A stretch of 64,000 nt of DNA from Haemonchus contortus (Eukaryota; Nematoda; Chromadorea; Rhabditida; Trichostrongylidae), in contig LS997563.1 in the NCBI GenBank assembly GCA_000469685.2, positions 10,566,940-10,630,939 of the forward strand, in the 5' to 3' direction. This document shows, piece after piece, positions 48,879 through 61,700 of the stretch. Positions within the stretch are counted from its first letter, which is position 1. Every line of letters begins with the position of its first letter. The position numbers and the translations under genes are program-made. The notes under the pieces were generated by a model. The model ran no database searches. It was not told the origin of the DNA and worked only from the letters and a program-made list of their open reading frames with translations.

Positions 48879-49950
48879 CACATCCGGTTTTCGACTTCTT
48901 CTTTTGTACGGGGAATTCCGACCCGGTACGGACGGTGTACTGCTATACTCCTTTTTCGATTTGGTTTCCATGTTTTCTAGGAAGTTCCGTCGAATCTTGG
49001 TCATAGGTCCTTTTTAAATAAACAAAATCTCCACGCTCACCTCAACTAGCCGCCTAAGTTTGACAAACAATCTGGCTACACCTACGAGCCTCTCTTCAGA
49101 ATGTCGACTGATTCGTATTCGGACTCCTCGCCGAAAAGGCTTTGGGACAGTGAATTCCTTGAAAGCAAATTGTATGAAGGAGTTCTCGCCCAAATAATAT
49201 GTATACCGGTAAAACATTTATATTATTCATATACTATGGATGTCGATGCGCAGCAGGCATGCATGTTCAAAAGTTGGTAAAAGACTCTTTCGGGAGGGTA
49301 CAAACTGGACAGGATCATTATGTAGACCGCATACGCATTCGAAACCTCACTACGATATTGGCTGAAGCTGGGTGCAGGGCCTGTCTCAAAAATGGGGCTG
49401 AACAACTTCAAAAGCAAAATATTTTATTCTTTATTTATTAATTGTTTTTATTCTTTATTCGTCTTCATAAATATTAATGAATAAAAGTTTTAGGAAAAGC
49501 AAGTACAACCTTTCTCACTCAATAAATTCCAAGAAAGTAATAGTGCAGCTAGAATAACGGTTAACAATTGGTATGCGAATACCGTGGTAGAACGGTAGCG
49601 ATGATCTTTGGAGTGAAAGGAAAAGAAAAGTCGCCAAATACCTGTTAATCGAGTACTCGTCGTCTAAGCCTTCGGTGAAATGATACGATATGATTAATTG
49701 CCGATTTACTAAGTGAAAAGTCGGTTAATCAGTTACCATTAGTAGCGATGACATCAATACCAGCGAAATCCAGGTCAGGTCATATCGTAGTCGGGAACAT
49801 AGAAAAGCATTCTTCGAAGTAAGTTATCGCACTTAAGGCAATAAGAGACTTCAGCACTCACCGGTCCTTTGTCTTCTTCCTGAATTCAGCGTAGGGCTTG
49901 TGGGGGTTTTTGATTTACATAAAGCTGAAAAGCTATACTACTGCACAAAG

Positions 49951-50135
49951 AGGAATGCGCCCCGAATTCTACTTCTATTCCGAATCGTAGCAACAGTCTA
50001 ATGGCCTGTGACCTATACAATGACTTGCAGTAGCCAGGTGACGCCAGTGCTTTTATCCTCCCAAACCAGTCTGGCACCAATCGACCGAGCCTGGAAGAAT
50101 GGAGGGCTTGGTGGGTCTGTACGGGTGTCGAACAT
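49951..50135 (-). repeat. Partial tRNA-derived SINE copy
   Basis: Reverse-strand modules GGAATGCGCCCC, TCTACTTCTATTCCGAATCG, CAATGACTTGCAGTAGCCAG and TTTTATCCTCCCAAACCAGT match the family; the tRNA-like head is missing or eroded. Confidence 0.6.
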
Positions 50136-50357
50136 ATTTATTCAAGCAGCACTGCACATATTTGTTACTTCACAATTGATTCATGTATTATAGTTTAAGC
50201 ACATCCGTAACTATGCACATAGTGAAGAGTATCATAAGCTCATAAAAATGCAGAGTATCCCATTAACTTACGAGTAGTTTCTGAAAACGGATGATTCAAT
50301 GCGAATATAAATACTACAATCACAGGGCTATTTCAAAGCGAAAGAAGCCCCTCTTGC

Positions 50358-53300
50358 TTATTTGGTTGGACATTTCCTCAAGCTGAGATTGTCGAATGCA
50401 CGGGTGATAGAGCTGAACTCCATACGGAATCGTTGAAGGGCCGGTTCAAAATCGGCAAAATCGCGAATCACCTTCAAGAACGATACATAATTGATAGAAA
50501 GGTAATTTTTCGGTTAGTAGAATTGATGCTGAACTAGTTAAACTGAAAACAATAAAGAAAACCTTCCCATATTTTGTCATTTCCAGTACCTCATGTGACA
50601 TGTTCAACAATTCTACTAATAGGAGTTCAACCGACTGACTTTTAGAACCGGTTAGGAGCACAGCTTATAGCAAATATATATTCATAAACACATAAATAAA
50701 TAAAAGAAGTGAAATAAAAGTCAGAAATGCAGGCAGTAAGTGCCACTGCTCTCTGGGATCGATCCCAGAGTCCACCAATCTATCAGACGCAATCCGGATG
50801 AACCTTCTGCTTTTTGCAGCCAATCACCTCTACCATCATGGTTCAAGAGAGCGCGTCTACTTGTACTACCCTCCGTAAATCACTATAAAACCGAGTACGC
50901 ACTGTTCGTGCCACTGAGCGTTTTGTTTTCGAACTACACAGCAAAACTCGACTGCTGCAGAAGTACAGTTGCATTCTGAGCACATGCATGGTCTTGTGAC
51001 AGAGCACAAATAAATAAGCCCACTAACCAGATACGGTAGCCCAGTCCTGGTTTGCATAATCGGCTAAGTCTGTTTGTCTTTGTATTTGTCTGATCTCCGA
51101 TTCCCAGTTTTACATTGTTTTTCTGTTTTGGTGAGTAGGACTATGTTGTTTTCTAGAGACAAGCCCCATCGAACATTGCGAAATTATCGGTAGCTTCCGT
51201 GAAAGGTGAAAAAACGGTTCTAATGCCCTTTATAACCAAGATAGGTATTGGAGTTTTTACGCCTTTCCGTTGTATGCTGCCGAACACTGATGCCATTATA
51301 TCGACTGGTAAAATAGTCGTAATTTTGTTAGTGGTGATAAGAAGTAAATAAAAAGAAGTGAATCCAGTGGAGGAAAGAAAAGTTAGCATTGTAACTGTCG
51401 GAATTCTCCAATCTGCTTCCTCCTGGAGCTACAGAGTGAATAAACTCTAAAACATATACCTCAACGCTCCTCGTGAAGGGATCATAGGCGACTGTGAATG
51501 GACGTTCGAAGGAGCGTGCGTATTCCCTGGAATACAACATCATTTGTATTTGCCTGACAAAAAAAACCTAGGAAAACTATTTTTAATTGCAATTGGGAGG
51601 ATCATGCTTTACAGTCAGCACCAGCGCATATGCACCCATGATGGTCCCTCAGAACTAATACTTTGACCTCCCCTGCAAAGGTCGGCTCTTTCAGTGCTTT
51701 AGCTTCGGTTCATATGTAGATTGGGCGTTTGGTGCATCGCATCAACGTAACGGGTCATTTGATGTTATCTGAAACGAACTGTCGGTACCTCAACTTCGAC
51801 AGCGCATCCTGAATACTCTGAGCCACAAAATAAAGTGGTTGATAGTCGCTGTCTTCGTATTTTTGCACGGCTGTAGTAGCTGGATCAAATTCACGATGTT
51901 CAGGTTTGTCTGAGCAGGCATGCTGAAATCGTGGGTGAAAGATAGCAAGAAGCTGAAAGTCCCCTGAGTTAGAGGCAGATTGAATTCCGGGAGAAAATTC
52001 GAGATATGTAAGGTTTCCTGGGTCACGGCGCACAAGTCATTAGTATGAATCCGTTCATACCATCAACTCTCCATAAGCAGAAAGCAATCCAGCGCCAATT
52101 GCTTTGTATTTTCCATCTTCTACACACAGTCCGAACTCGATTATAAACCAGTACACCTGGAACACTTCCAGCTCTTCAAAGAAAATGCGAAGAGCGCTGC
52201 CAGTAACACTCACGTTTGCCAGCTTTTCTATTTGCTCATCAGTAGCACCCAAACTCATCAGACCGATGTCCTGGAAGATATCAGCGGATATCTAGGCTCA
52301 ACCGTCTCAAAACAGAACGTACCTGACTCATCTGTGCTATCATAGGGTCAGCAAACATTGGCACATGTCCAACTAGCTCATGGATCAGATCTGGTTCAGG
52401 CGAATGATGTGGCTTACTGCCGTGCCGTAAGTAAGTGGTTGTCTGAAAGCGAAGAATCGAGCCAGAGCAGTGCTCATTTGGATAAGTACGCCTGTACTCA
52501 GGCTATCAGACTGTTCGGAACATTCCTCCCCGTCCCAAATATGGTAGACATGGTAGACTGGATTGGCCCAATAGAAGTAATAATTAGACTACGGAAATAT
52601 TCGGGTTGAATGTGATATCACTCCGGTGCACTTGAAAAACACTAACCTGGAACACACGGAATGCTAGGCTTGCCAAAAAATCTCTTGCGGTCAGAAGGCC
52701 ACTGCATGGGCGAAGGATGAAACCAGTTTTCTCTAGAAATTCGTGAGATGGTCCAAAATGATCTCGTATCAAAAGGATCATGCTTACTCTGAAGGTATTT
52801 ATTGACGTCTCTGATTTGCGGGATTTGATCTGGGGATAAAACGCCTTCGTCTTCTAAGAGCTTGAGATTTTTCCTGAAAAAGCGAATTCCTAGTCCTAAT
52901 GACTTTCCATCGCTCAGTTGCCACCCGAGCTATGTGATGATGCCAAGAGGGAACCCCAGCTCCATCATCACTTAGGCGTGCACTCAGCACATCCGAGCAT
53001 ATCAGAAAGGAACTATGCTCACCTGTAAGTGGCACAGGTATGTGATTCATGGAGCTCGCGAAGTTTTTCATAGACAGTTCTCCATGTCTCGTGTTCCTCT
53101 TTCGTGTATTCTACATATGGAATTGGTTCACCGCTGAAATATTCAAAAATTTTCGACGTTAGACTATTAAGCTGGAAAAATTCCGAGGTTCTTCACTATC
53201 TGAAAATGCCTGACTAGTAGCAGCGGCTGACAGCTGTACAGCAATGAATGGTGGAACGGAACGGAAACATTCAGGATGTTGCCCGATCAAAGAAACAACG

Positions 53301-56300
53301 TTGAAATGAGGCTTAACGCTTCACAATCGTCGTGTACAACCTACATACCCAATCTCAACCTATTGGTTGGCCAGAAGAAGACGTCACATCTTCAAAAACA
53401 ATCCAAGCATTGTTTCTTGAATTCATCAACACTTCTGAATCATTCATAACTAGAACAAAGAAATCAAAATGCTTACTGTCTGTATTCCAATGCTTGATCG
53501 TTGAGGAACTTTCGCCTTGCAATGTAGGCGGGATCACCGTGACCCTGAATGAGAGGCTCCAAATGATTACACTGTAGTGTGTAATTTCGAAATGTATCGG
53601 TCGCGAAACAGGGAAAATTTTTCGTTTTTTGTTTTTGTTTTCCTGCTATAACGTTCTTATGTTGGCAATTGTGGGTAATATGCTTTGGTAGGAAAGCAGA
53701 AGAGTGTGGTTATTGAACATCTTCACTAGAAGGCCAACTGGTCGCCAATGAAGAAGAATGGAAACACGATTTGAATGAAATCGGAAAGGTAGCAAAGTTT
53801 GAATTGAAGGTTATCGGATGTTTGATTTTTTGATTCGTTCGGTATGTGGAAGAAGGGTGGCGCTCGACCACAGTGGGTGGAGTTACCCACTGAAGATTGT
53901 GGGATCAGCTTGATCGAGGAAGACTCTTTAAGTGCCATGGGCTCATTTTCATTCTGGGAGATATCGACCTTCGAGTGGAGATAATAATCAAACGAACGAT
54001 GTTCTTCTTATTTCAACGCCCCATGTATTTCCCGTTCAATTCTTCAAAATTTATTTTTTCGCAGCTGACGCAAAGACCTCAGTTCAATCTCAACCAGCGA
54101 CTTGTTGTGAGGACTCGCTTGTTCTGCTTCGCACTTGTATTTTCTTCAGAATTGTACCGATCAACTCAAGCAATGTTTTAGCCGTCATAGCTACTACATA
54201 ATTATGAGAATTTCCATAGCAAGGTATATTCTAACTCACGTGGGAAATTACTACTCACACCTCACAGGAGAACAAGTACTCTTTTGAGTTTTCGACCCTC
54301 GAAACTTCCAATGAAAACAAATGAAACAGTTCACAGACCTCGAAAGGGAGTATGTCAGCCACAGACACTCTATGCTTTTGCGAAGATGCCAGATGATCAT
54401 TGTAGTTCTCGTCGCAATTGTCCTTCAATTATGATTTAGATGCTGCTTTTTATTTCAGGGGAATTTTTGGAACCAGTTTGCTTTTGTGAGCACTTTTGGA
54501 GGGTCAACCTCGGTTTGTGACCGTCTATTCAGAAGAGACATCACCCGCTGCAACCTATTCGACACGTACTTTTCATTCGCTGTGCAGAACAGGCGAGGAA
54601 AAGGAGGTGGAGAATCGGATGAATCGGAAAATGACTAAAATGAGCGAGACTAGTACGAGACCGACGAAATTGCTATGAAAATGTCGAAAGAAACTTAGAG
54701 AAATCTCTTTTTTCAGCTAGTTACTAAAAAAATCCTACCGGATGGCGTGAATCGGTAGTAGGATCGTACTTCGTAATACAATGCGAGCAATTGTCCAAGT
54801 CCGCAATGTGCCGTGGGAACCATGGAACTGTATAGAAAAATCGTAGTTCTAAACGTTATGCAACGACAAACCATGATTTCTTACCATCTGCAACCTCATC
54901 CTTCCGATAGAGAGCGATTCCAGTGAGACTGTCGAGGTTCTGGACGAGATCTGTAGCAGCTGCGATCAGCTGCTCCTTGGTGGCATCGCAGTCGGCCAAT
55001 AAGTCCCAGCCTGAATAGGTGGAATTAGTCTTCGGAAACTTGTTTTGAGAAAAAAAATTAGTTATCGAGCATGTATACGTTCGGTTCTACGCTCGATTTT
55101 CCTGTGGTGACGTTCGAACCCCGCTCCGGGAAGGCAGCTCCGCCTACCAGGAAGCTGGAAGTTTCACTGAAGCCGATTGTTCTGCTTAGATCGCTCTGTA
55201 TTCGAGAGTTGGTCACTACCAGGCCCCGCCCCTCGTAGGGTCGTTTTTGAAGCATTACGGTAGCAATGAGCACTTATAATCACGTTATTCTCTCTGAAAA
55301 CTGACCTTGTCCTGACTTTTCTGCCCTCGTCTCCAAATGGCTTATGTGAATTCCTCTTGAGCCAAAGGAATTCACTGTCGCTCCAATAAACAAAGCTAGT
55401 TCTCCTAAACAAATATTAGGAAGTTTATTAAGCATATGACGGATAAGAAATCGAAAGCTGCAAACTAGTGAATAAAAAGTTATGCTGTTGATAAATGTTT
55501 ACTTCTTCAGCGATGAGAGAATTGCTCTGAACAAGTTCTGAGCGATTGCATTGTGTAATCATCTTACCACTCCGATAAGATCTCATGGTGAGGATTATTT
55601 AACTCTTAGTTCGCCCCTGTTTTGCTCATGAACCGTTCCCTTACCTGAACTACTGAGAACGGCTGTAAACGAGATTCGTCCTTTGTCAGCTGCCCAGATC
55701 AACTCGACACCTTCATCGTTAAGGCGTTGTAGAATATGAAATGAGAGTTGTTCAGGTTTACGGTACTTAAAAGTTTGCATTCTAGTTTAGTGAAATTCCG
55801 TACTGAAGATGTACAGGAAAATAACGGCTGCCGGTTATTGAGGGCAATCACCGCAGGCCACGATGGTTATGATTTTTAGACTTATATGAAATCCCTCATA
55901 GTCTAAGTCTGTTGTAATGACGAGTTCAGGTATCCCAACCGGAATGTACGAAACTACATATGTTCCGGATAGTCCCAGGAATTACCTCCTTGATGAACTT
56001 CAAAGATCCAATGTGTAATTTGTGAGAGTACTACCCTCTACAATCTAGTTAACAATCATTTCATAAAAAGTACTTCCCATGAGTAACACCATTCGGCTGA
56101 AGTGTAGACTCAAACAGACTATGACCATATGTATTAACAGTATAATTATGCTAGCCAAGACTCCACCTACCTTCTCTCCCTTGGTAGTCTTCTTCAGTTG
56201 TTCGCGATGTTTCAAAGTAGTCTGTCGCTTCACATCAGCATGCAGTAATGTTTCGCAACTGGCCTGATGGGCGAGGGAGAATCGTCGAGGATGATTGGTC

Positions 56301-56660
56301 TCTCCGTCACCCTTCAACTAAACAAAGAAAATGGATTTTCTACCTTACATTCACTTACATGAACTCTGAAGTTAGTGGAGAGTATTTTCAAATCCAGGTC
56401 ACTGCATATTGACGGGCCTGATGAATTGTTAATGAAAGGTGAGCTGGTGCTCGCCCTCAACTGCCAGCCGGAAGCAGGTCGGCCTCACCCACTGTCTGCG
56501 AATTCTCATTTTTTAAAGTTCCAATTATCTGGTATTCCAGGTTATTCAAGCTCTGGCTCGAAACTGTTGGACAGTTCTTTTGACCTTCAACTTTCCGTTT
56601 CCCCTATATTAAGTGAGAATAAGAGTCTGAAACTTATACACTCACCGTTTTCGTGGCCAT
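50358..56660 (-). CDS. cat-2: Tyrosine 3-monooxygenase (tyrosine hydroxylase), dopamine synthesis
   Basis: Non-haem iron, tetrahydrobiopterin-dependent hydroxylase converting tyrosine to L-DOPA in dopaminergic neurons. Fifteen exons: 56646-56660, 56171-56317, 55645-55765, 54885-55010, 54739-54827, 53477-53544, 53023-53133, 52788-52873, 52647-52732, 52323-52442, 52214-52270, 52061-52156, 51789-51922, 51460-51526, 50358-50471; 478 residues, all in phase. RRFSL at 16-20 resembles the regulatory PKA site of vertebrate TH. An ACT-like regulatory part is followed by [24 protein letters not shown] and [18 protein letters not shown]. Iron ligands are His304 and His309 (HELVGH) and Glu349. ADLDNC and the RRxSL site favour TH over phenylalanine hydroxylase. 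Exon 55765 and the last exon use AAG acceptors; the first exon, five codons only, is the least certain. Confidence 0.9.
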
Positions 56661-58767
56661 TTCTGCTTCTTATTCGGAAGATTCCTTAGAAGACACTGAA
56701 AAATATTCATAGAAGTATTCTCTACAGATTGCATTGACGAATTTGTTGATACTCCTACTACAACATCACACGACTAATCTACTCATCTACCGTGACAGAC
56801 TGACAACGGAACTCAAGATTGAACTTGACAGCCACTGAACTCATCAGCGCCCCCTAAGAGCATGAGGTCATCATAGAGGGGTAAAAGAAGTACAGTGGCC
56901 ACTAAGATGGCATGCACGAAACAGTCAGACCGTAGGACTTCTGAACGATTGGAGTTCGAAACTTTGGCGGAATCGACGTTGTGAATAACGGGGTAAGCCT
57001 CCCTTTTAAATAAGACTAACTGAATTTTGGACTCAGAATCAATATCATCCTCATAAAAAGCTTCCAACCACAACTCATTGAACTGGGTTTTCGGGAACCA
57101 GGAGCTGTTGAAAAAACTATGAAATTCATCGTTAATATTGAACAGCAATCATTATCTGAGACCCCAGTTTAAAATGGTTCGAGAACGTGGGCAATATGTG
57201 ATGTTTCCACTGAACCGTGTGACTGAAGACCGGAGCAAGTACACCCAAGCAACTCTATTAACAGAATCGTTGGAAGAAAGACCGCTCCAGAACAAGTTCT
57301 ACAGATGATGGCGGAGCCTGATGATAGTATGAACAAATAGAAGAAGCTAGAAGAGCCCTTTACTCAAAGTTACTTTCAAAGAAGATTTGCGAAGGTTGCG
57401 CCATTCTGCCGACTTTTGGTTGAACAGGCTTCTTGGAGATAAGAAGGGCAGCCCTACTTAGACTGACACGTTAGCGCCATTCTCTTTCAGGAAGATGATC
57501 TCAGAGAACGAAATAGATGATAAATTACGCCCATGACTTCTCCCAGGCAACTCTTTGGGGACACAGCAACAGCAGCAGCAGCAGAGAAATGTTAGGCAAA
57601 CTTGGTCCGTGAGCTACAAGGTATGCCGTCTTTAATGACTTCCGACGGCCAGTATCATAGTCGAGATAATTGCCTCCGGTCTTTCGCAGACATACATGTT
57701 GTTAGATGATGACAACATGTCGACGATCAGGTCTTCTACATTACAAAGTGCATGGACATATAAGAAATAGCTTAACGGCTAAATCGGTCCATTTCTTGAC
57801 AAACATTTGATGAACCATAATGGTCGAGAATGACATGATAAATAAGCCAATCGACAAGCATGAACAAATAGTTCCCAAACGTCATCGCTTCCGTTACCGT
57901 ATCCCCCCTATTCATGGATAAAAGCTTTCTCAGGGTCACCCGAAATAGCACCATAGTTTCACACTTTAGGAGTTTCTTCCCGAATTCGACCCTCTTCCAC
58001 TCATCACTTGCCCCACAACTATTACCTGTGTTCATTGAAAGGGCCGATTAGAAAGAAGGGGGGGAATAGAGAGAGTGTCTAACTTCCTTGCATTCCTGGA
58101 TTCATCAATGTCCCCATTCGAAGCACAGTTACCTCCTTCCTGCTATCATAAATCTATTGAAAAATTATTCGAAGAAATATGATCAAATATAGTAGCAGGG
58201 GTACTCATAGCATTACTTCAAACCCTCTAGAAACATCTTCCAACCTCAACACCGATATTTCTCACCCAGGTGCCCTTTCATCCTTATTACCATACCATGA
58301 CTGGACATGGACAAAGTTCAAGTTTAACGGTACTTTAGGTAATCTCTTGCTTCCTTCCAGGACCAACAGCGATTACGAAATTTCACTGAGTTTAACCTAT
58401 TTCTGTTATTTCCACCTGAATGCTTGTACCTAAAAAAGTACGGAATACGATGATAATGGCGATACAAGGGATGAAAAATGACTGCTAGATGGCGGTTTAG
58501 GTTGCTACTGGCTCACCCTACAGTTTCTACGAAAATTGCCAGTATCCTGCAGTAAGTAGTAACAAAACAAAGGCAACCATGTTGTTATGCTCTTTGTTGT
58601 CGGAATGATCCACATTTTGAGGCTTTTCGAACTCATTTTGGCTGTTTACTGGGCAATACCCTCCTTAAGCTTGATATTGATAACGAGCGATAATATTAGC
58701 ATTATAAAAGCCTCTGTTTCTAGTGTTTCTATGGCAAACTTCACTTACCGCACCCACTCACGATATC
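56661..58767. other. Intergenic, cat-2 upstream region
   Basis: Presumed cat-2 promoter side. It includes a short CAG run at about 57569-57583 and a small hairpin around 57693-57720 (ACATGTTGT mirrored). No gene recognised. Confidence 0.45.
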
Positions 58768-61700
58768 ATGCAGGCCGTTCTTGAAGCAGTGGAAACATAT
58801 CGCCACGATTTGGAGGAAGCAGCTCAGGCACTTCGCCATCGTGGTCAATCACTAGCCGAGGATGCACCCAAGATGATAGAGGACACAAAAAGTCAGATTG
58901 AGCCACACACTCAGGAGCTGGTTAACACTGTGCAGGATACGGTAGGTGTTTTAAGAAGAAATTCATGAGCTATTGTTTATTGTTGATCCGCTAGATGAAG
59001 GAAATTCGTGGAACCATGAACACGTACTATGTAATAATAAGTAAACGGATTTGCTGAATGTGGTTAATCTCTACAGCAAAATTCAAGACCAACCTATACT
59101 GCTTTCGAACCAGCAGTTGTCGTGCTATCGGCTAAGGTGCATTGCTTTGGAATCGCATGAAGTGCAAACCGTGCCGCGTGACTGTGCAACGCGGCCGTGG
59201 TATTTCGAATGAATTGTGGTTCCTCCCTCCGCGTCACCCTTCTTCTTTACTCTAGCAACACTGATGCACCACAGATCAGGAAAATCTGCTACGAAACACG
59301 GTTTCTGAGCTTTCCAGTTTCCATAATTCCACGACATTCCTGCAGGCTGAACAATGCCAGCCAGAACAGCTGTACAGGGGTGTGGGTACACCTTCCCGAT
59401 AGTCGCGTGCGCAGTTGCGCGTTGTGAAGGGAAGGGGTGTGGGGCAGTAGAAACGAAATTGTCGTGTCGCGGCGAGAGAGACGCCGCGCGTGAAGGAATT
59501 TGCAGAATGCAGCAGCAAGTAAGAAATTCAGGAACAAAAGAACTAACAGTAGAATCACGCCATAAGCAATAGCAATTGAGCTGTATGAAGAACGCTAGGA
59601 CTATTATAATAGTCCGCGACAACCGCGTGCGGTGGATCGATTAAACGTAACCGTTCTTACTGCCCGTCCTCCCAAGGGAAGAGTACTGGATTCCTGATGG
59701 AAGGATACGGTAGCGGCCGCGGAACCTATGCCGCTCGACGTGGTTATTCGGGGTGAAGTACCGCCACCCCTGTACAGTAGAAAAATTTATTTGTTGTGAC
59801 CATACGAAACATTTCAGAGTCAAGTCTCACCCGCAGAAAAACCGATAGTCAAAGTTTTTGGCTGGTCGACAGTGATGGTATTTTTCGCTAACCTGAGCAT
59901 AATTCTCGGCATATACTTCGTCGGACCAGTTCTTTCTCTGATTTTTGGGAAATTTGGTGCATTCTGTCTGGCAGCCGTAGTGATACCCAGTTACGGTCAT
60001 TATGCAGTGAAGGTGCGATATGTTTGTATGCTCATCACAAACTTTTTAAAAACCCCATTTGTGCTTACAATGTCCATGCGCACTAATCACAACATGATCG
60101 CTGTGCGCACAAAAATACGGATATGGTCATATGCTGTCATATGTCATTGTGCCGTATGCGTTTCTCCTGGACGATATGGTTGCGTGTGCCAATGGGTCGT
60201 TAACCGTCGTCGAGTGTCGACGGTTCCTTCCAAGGTAGGGCTGAGCGATTTCGACAATCCTTTTTCAGTTTTGACCCGTGAGTCCATAGCGATTTTCGTG
60301 CCATCAACCTTAACAGCTCGCAGGCAATAATTATCAAGAGGGTGTCGGGTTTTTCTCCAGTCGAATCATAGTGTCATGGGTGCTGTGGTTTGGGCTTGGG
60401 CCGTTTAACGCAATAAAAAATTGTTGGAAAGGAGAATAGCCGAGTCTTTACCGAATAGATGTACGTTTACATATCTAGTCAGTCGGCCAAACTCATGATG
60501 CCAATGTGGTTAGAGCTGTAACAGTCTGAATGAACGCAGTGTTGATGCAGGGGGAAGCGCCCACTGATAGCCTATGTTTCAAACTGCTTAAACAGATGAA
60601 CGGTGTGCTATAAGAACAAGCGGTAACCGCACTTAAAAGTCGTAAAAAGTTTTTTGGCGTGCTGAGATGGGACAGACGCCAGCGAAATGCAAGCAAACTA
60701 GATGGGCTCAATAACAGTGTATAAAGGTTGGTTGTGCAGAGCTATGGAGGTGCGTTACGAGGTGCCTTCTGTTGTTCGCATCGGTGTTCCCGCGCCTCGG
60801 CCATACCAGAACGTGAGAAATTGGGTGCCCACACACCGCTAGGGGGACGTGTCCCGCCTGTGTTGAAGGTTTTATCGTTTACGTTCGTGTAGCAATTTGG
60901 CCCACGAATGGCCTTAACAATATGGCATAACGGCCCATGGAGGCCCAACACAACACTCCGTACATAATTACTGTGTAATGATAACAGATATAGCATATTA
61001 CACTGTCGGCATATCATTACTACCGGTATGAGATGCAATTCGGCCAGTTCCGAACACTCATATGAGAATAATAACGTTCTGAACATATCGAATAACAATG
61101 GTTATAATGCCCAAAGCTGTGCATCGGGCATTCTAAATTATGTACATAGATCGGATATGTGAAGAAACAAATTCTTGACTTCCAAAATATACCATCCTGA
61201 GGCCGCATGGCCAAGATGGGCAATAAACTATCGTGATACCCAACAAGAACCGAACAATACGAGAACTCCTGCGAGATAGTGAAGCTTTTTACTAATAGGA
61301 ACCTAGATAGGCTCGGAGCCGAACTCCAATCATGAAATTAACGAAGTACAGTGATACTGGAAACGAATAACATCATGAGGGTCTGAACCGACCTTAAAGT
61401 TAATAACGGTGTGAAGGCCATACATGCGATAGCCGATGACAACTGCTCCGGTCTTATATATGACCCTTTGCCCATATTGCAGAATCATTGCCATGACTTC
61501 TTGTTGCTTCCATCTCCTTGTTTGTCCGAACTGTAATATACGGTTCTAAAACGTAGCCCCAGATTGTTTGTTCTCCATTGAAGGGAGGAAGTGCGATGGC
61601 GACGTAAACAAAACGGGAATGAGGCGGGTTAATGCCGCCTAGCCAAGCCGTTTGGCCGCGACGCAAACGCGTCGCTATCCCGTTCTGAACGGGACCCGCC

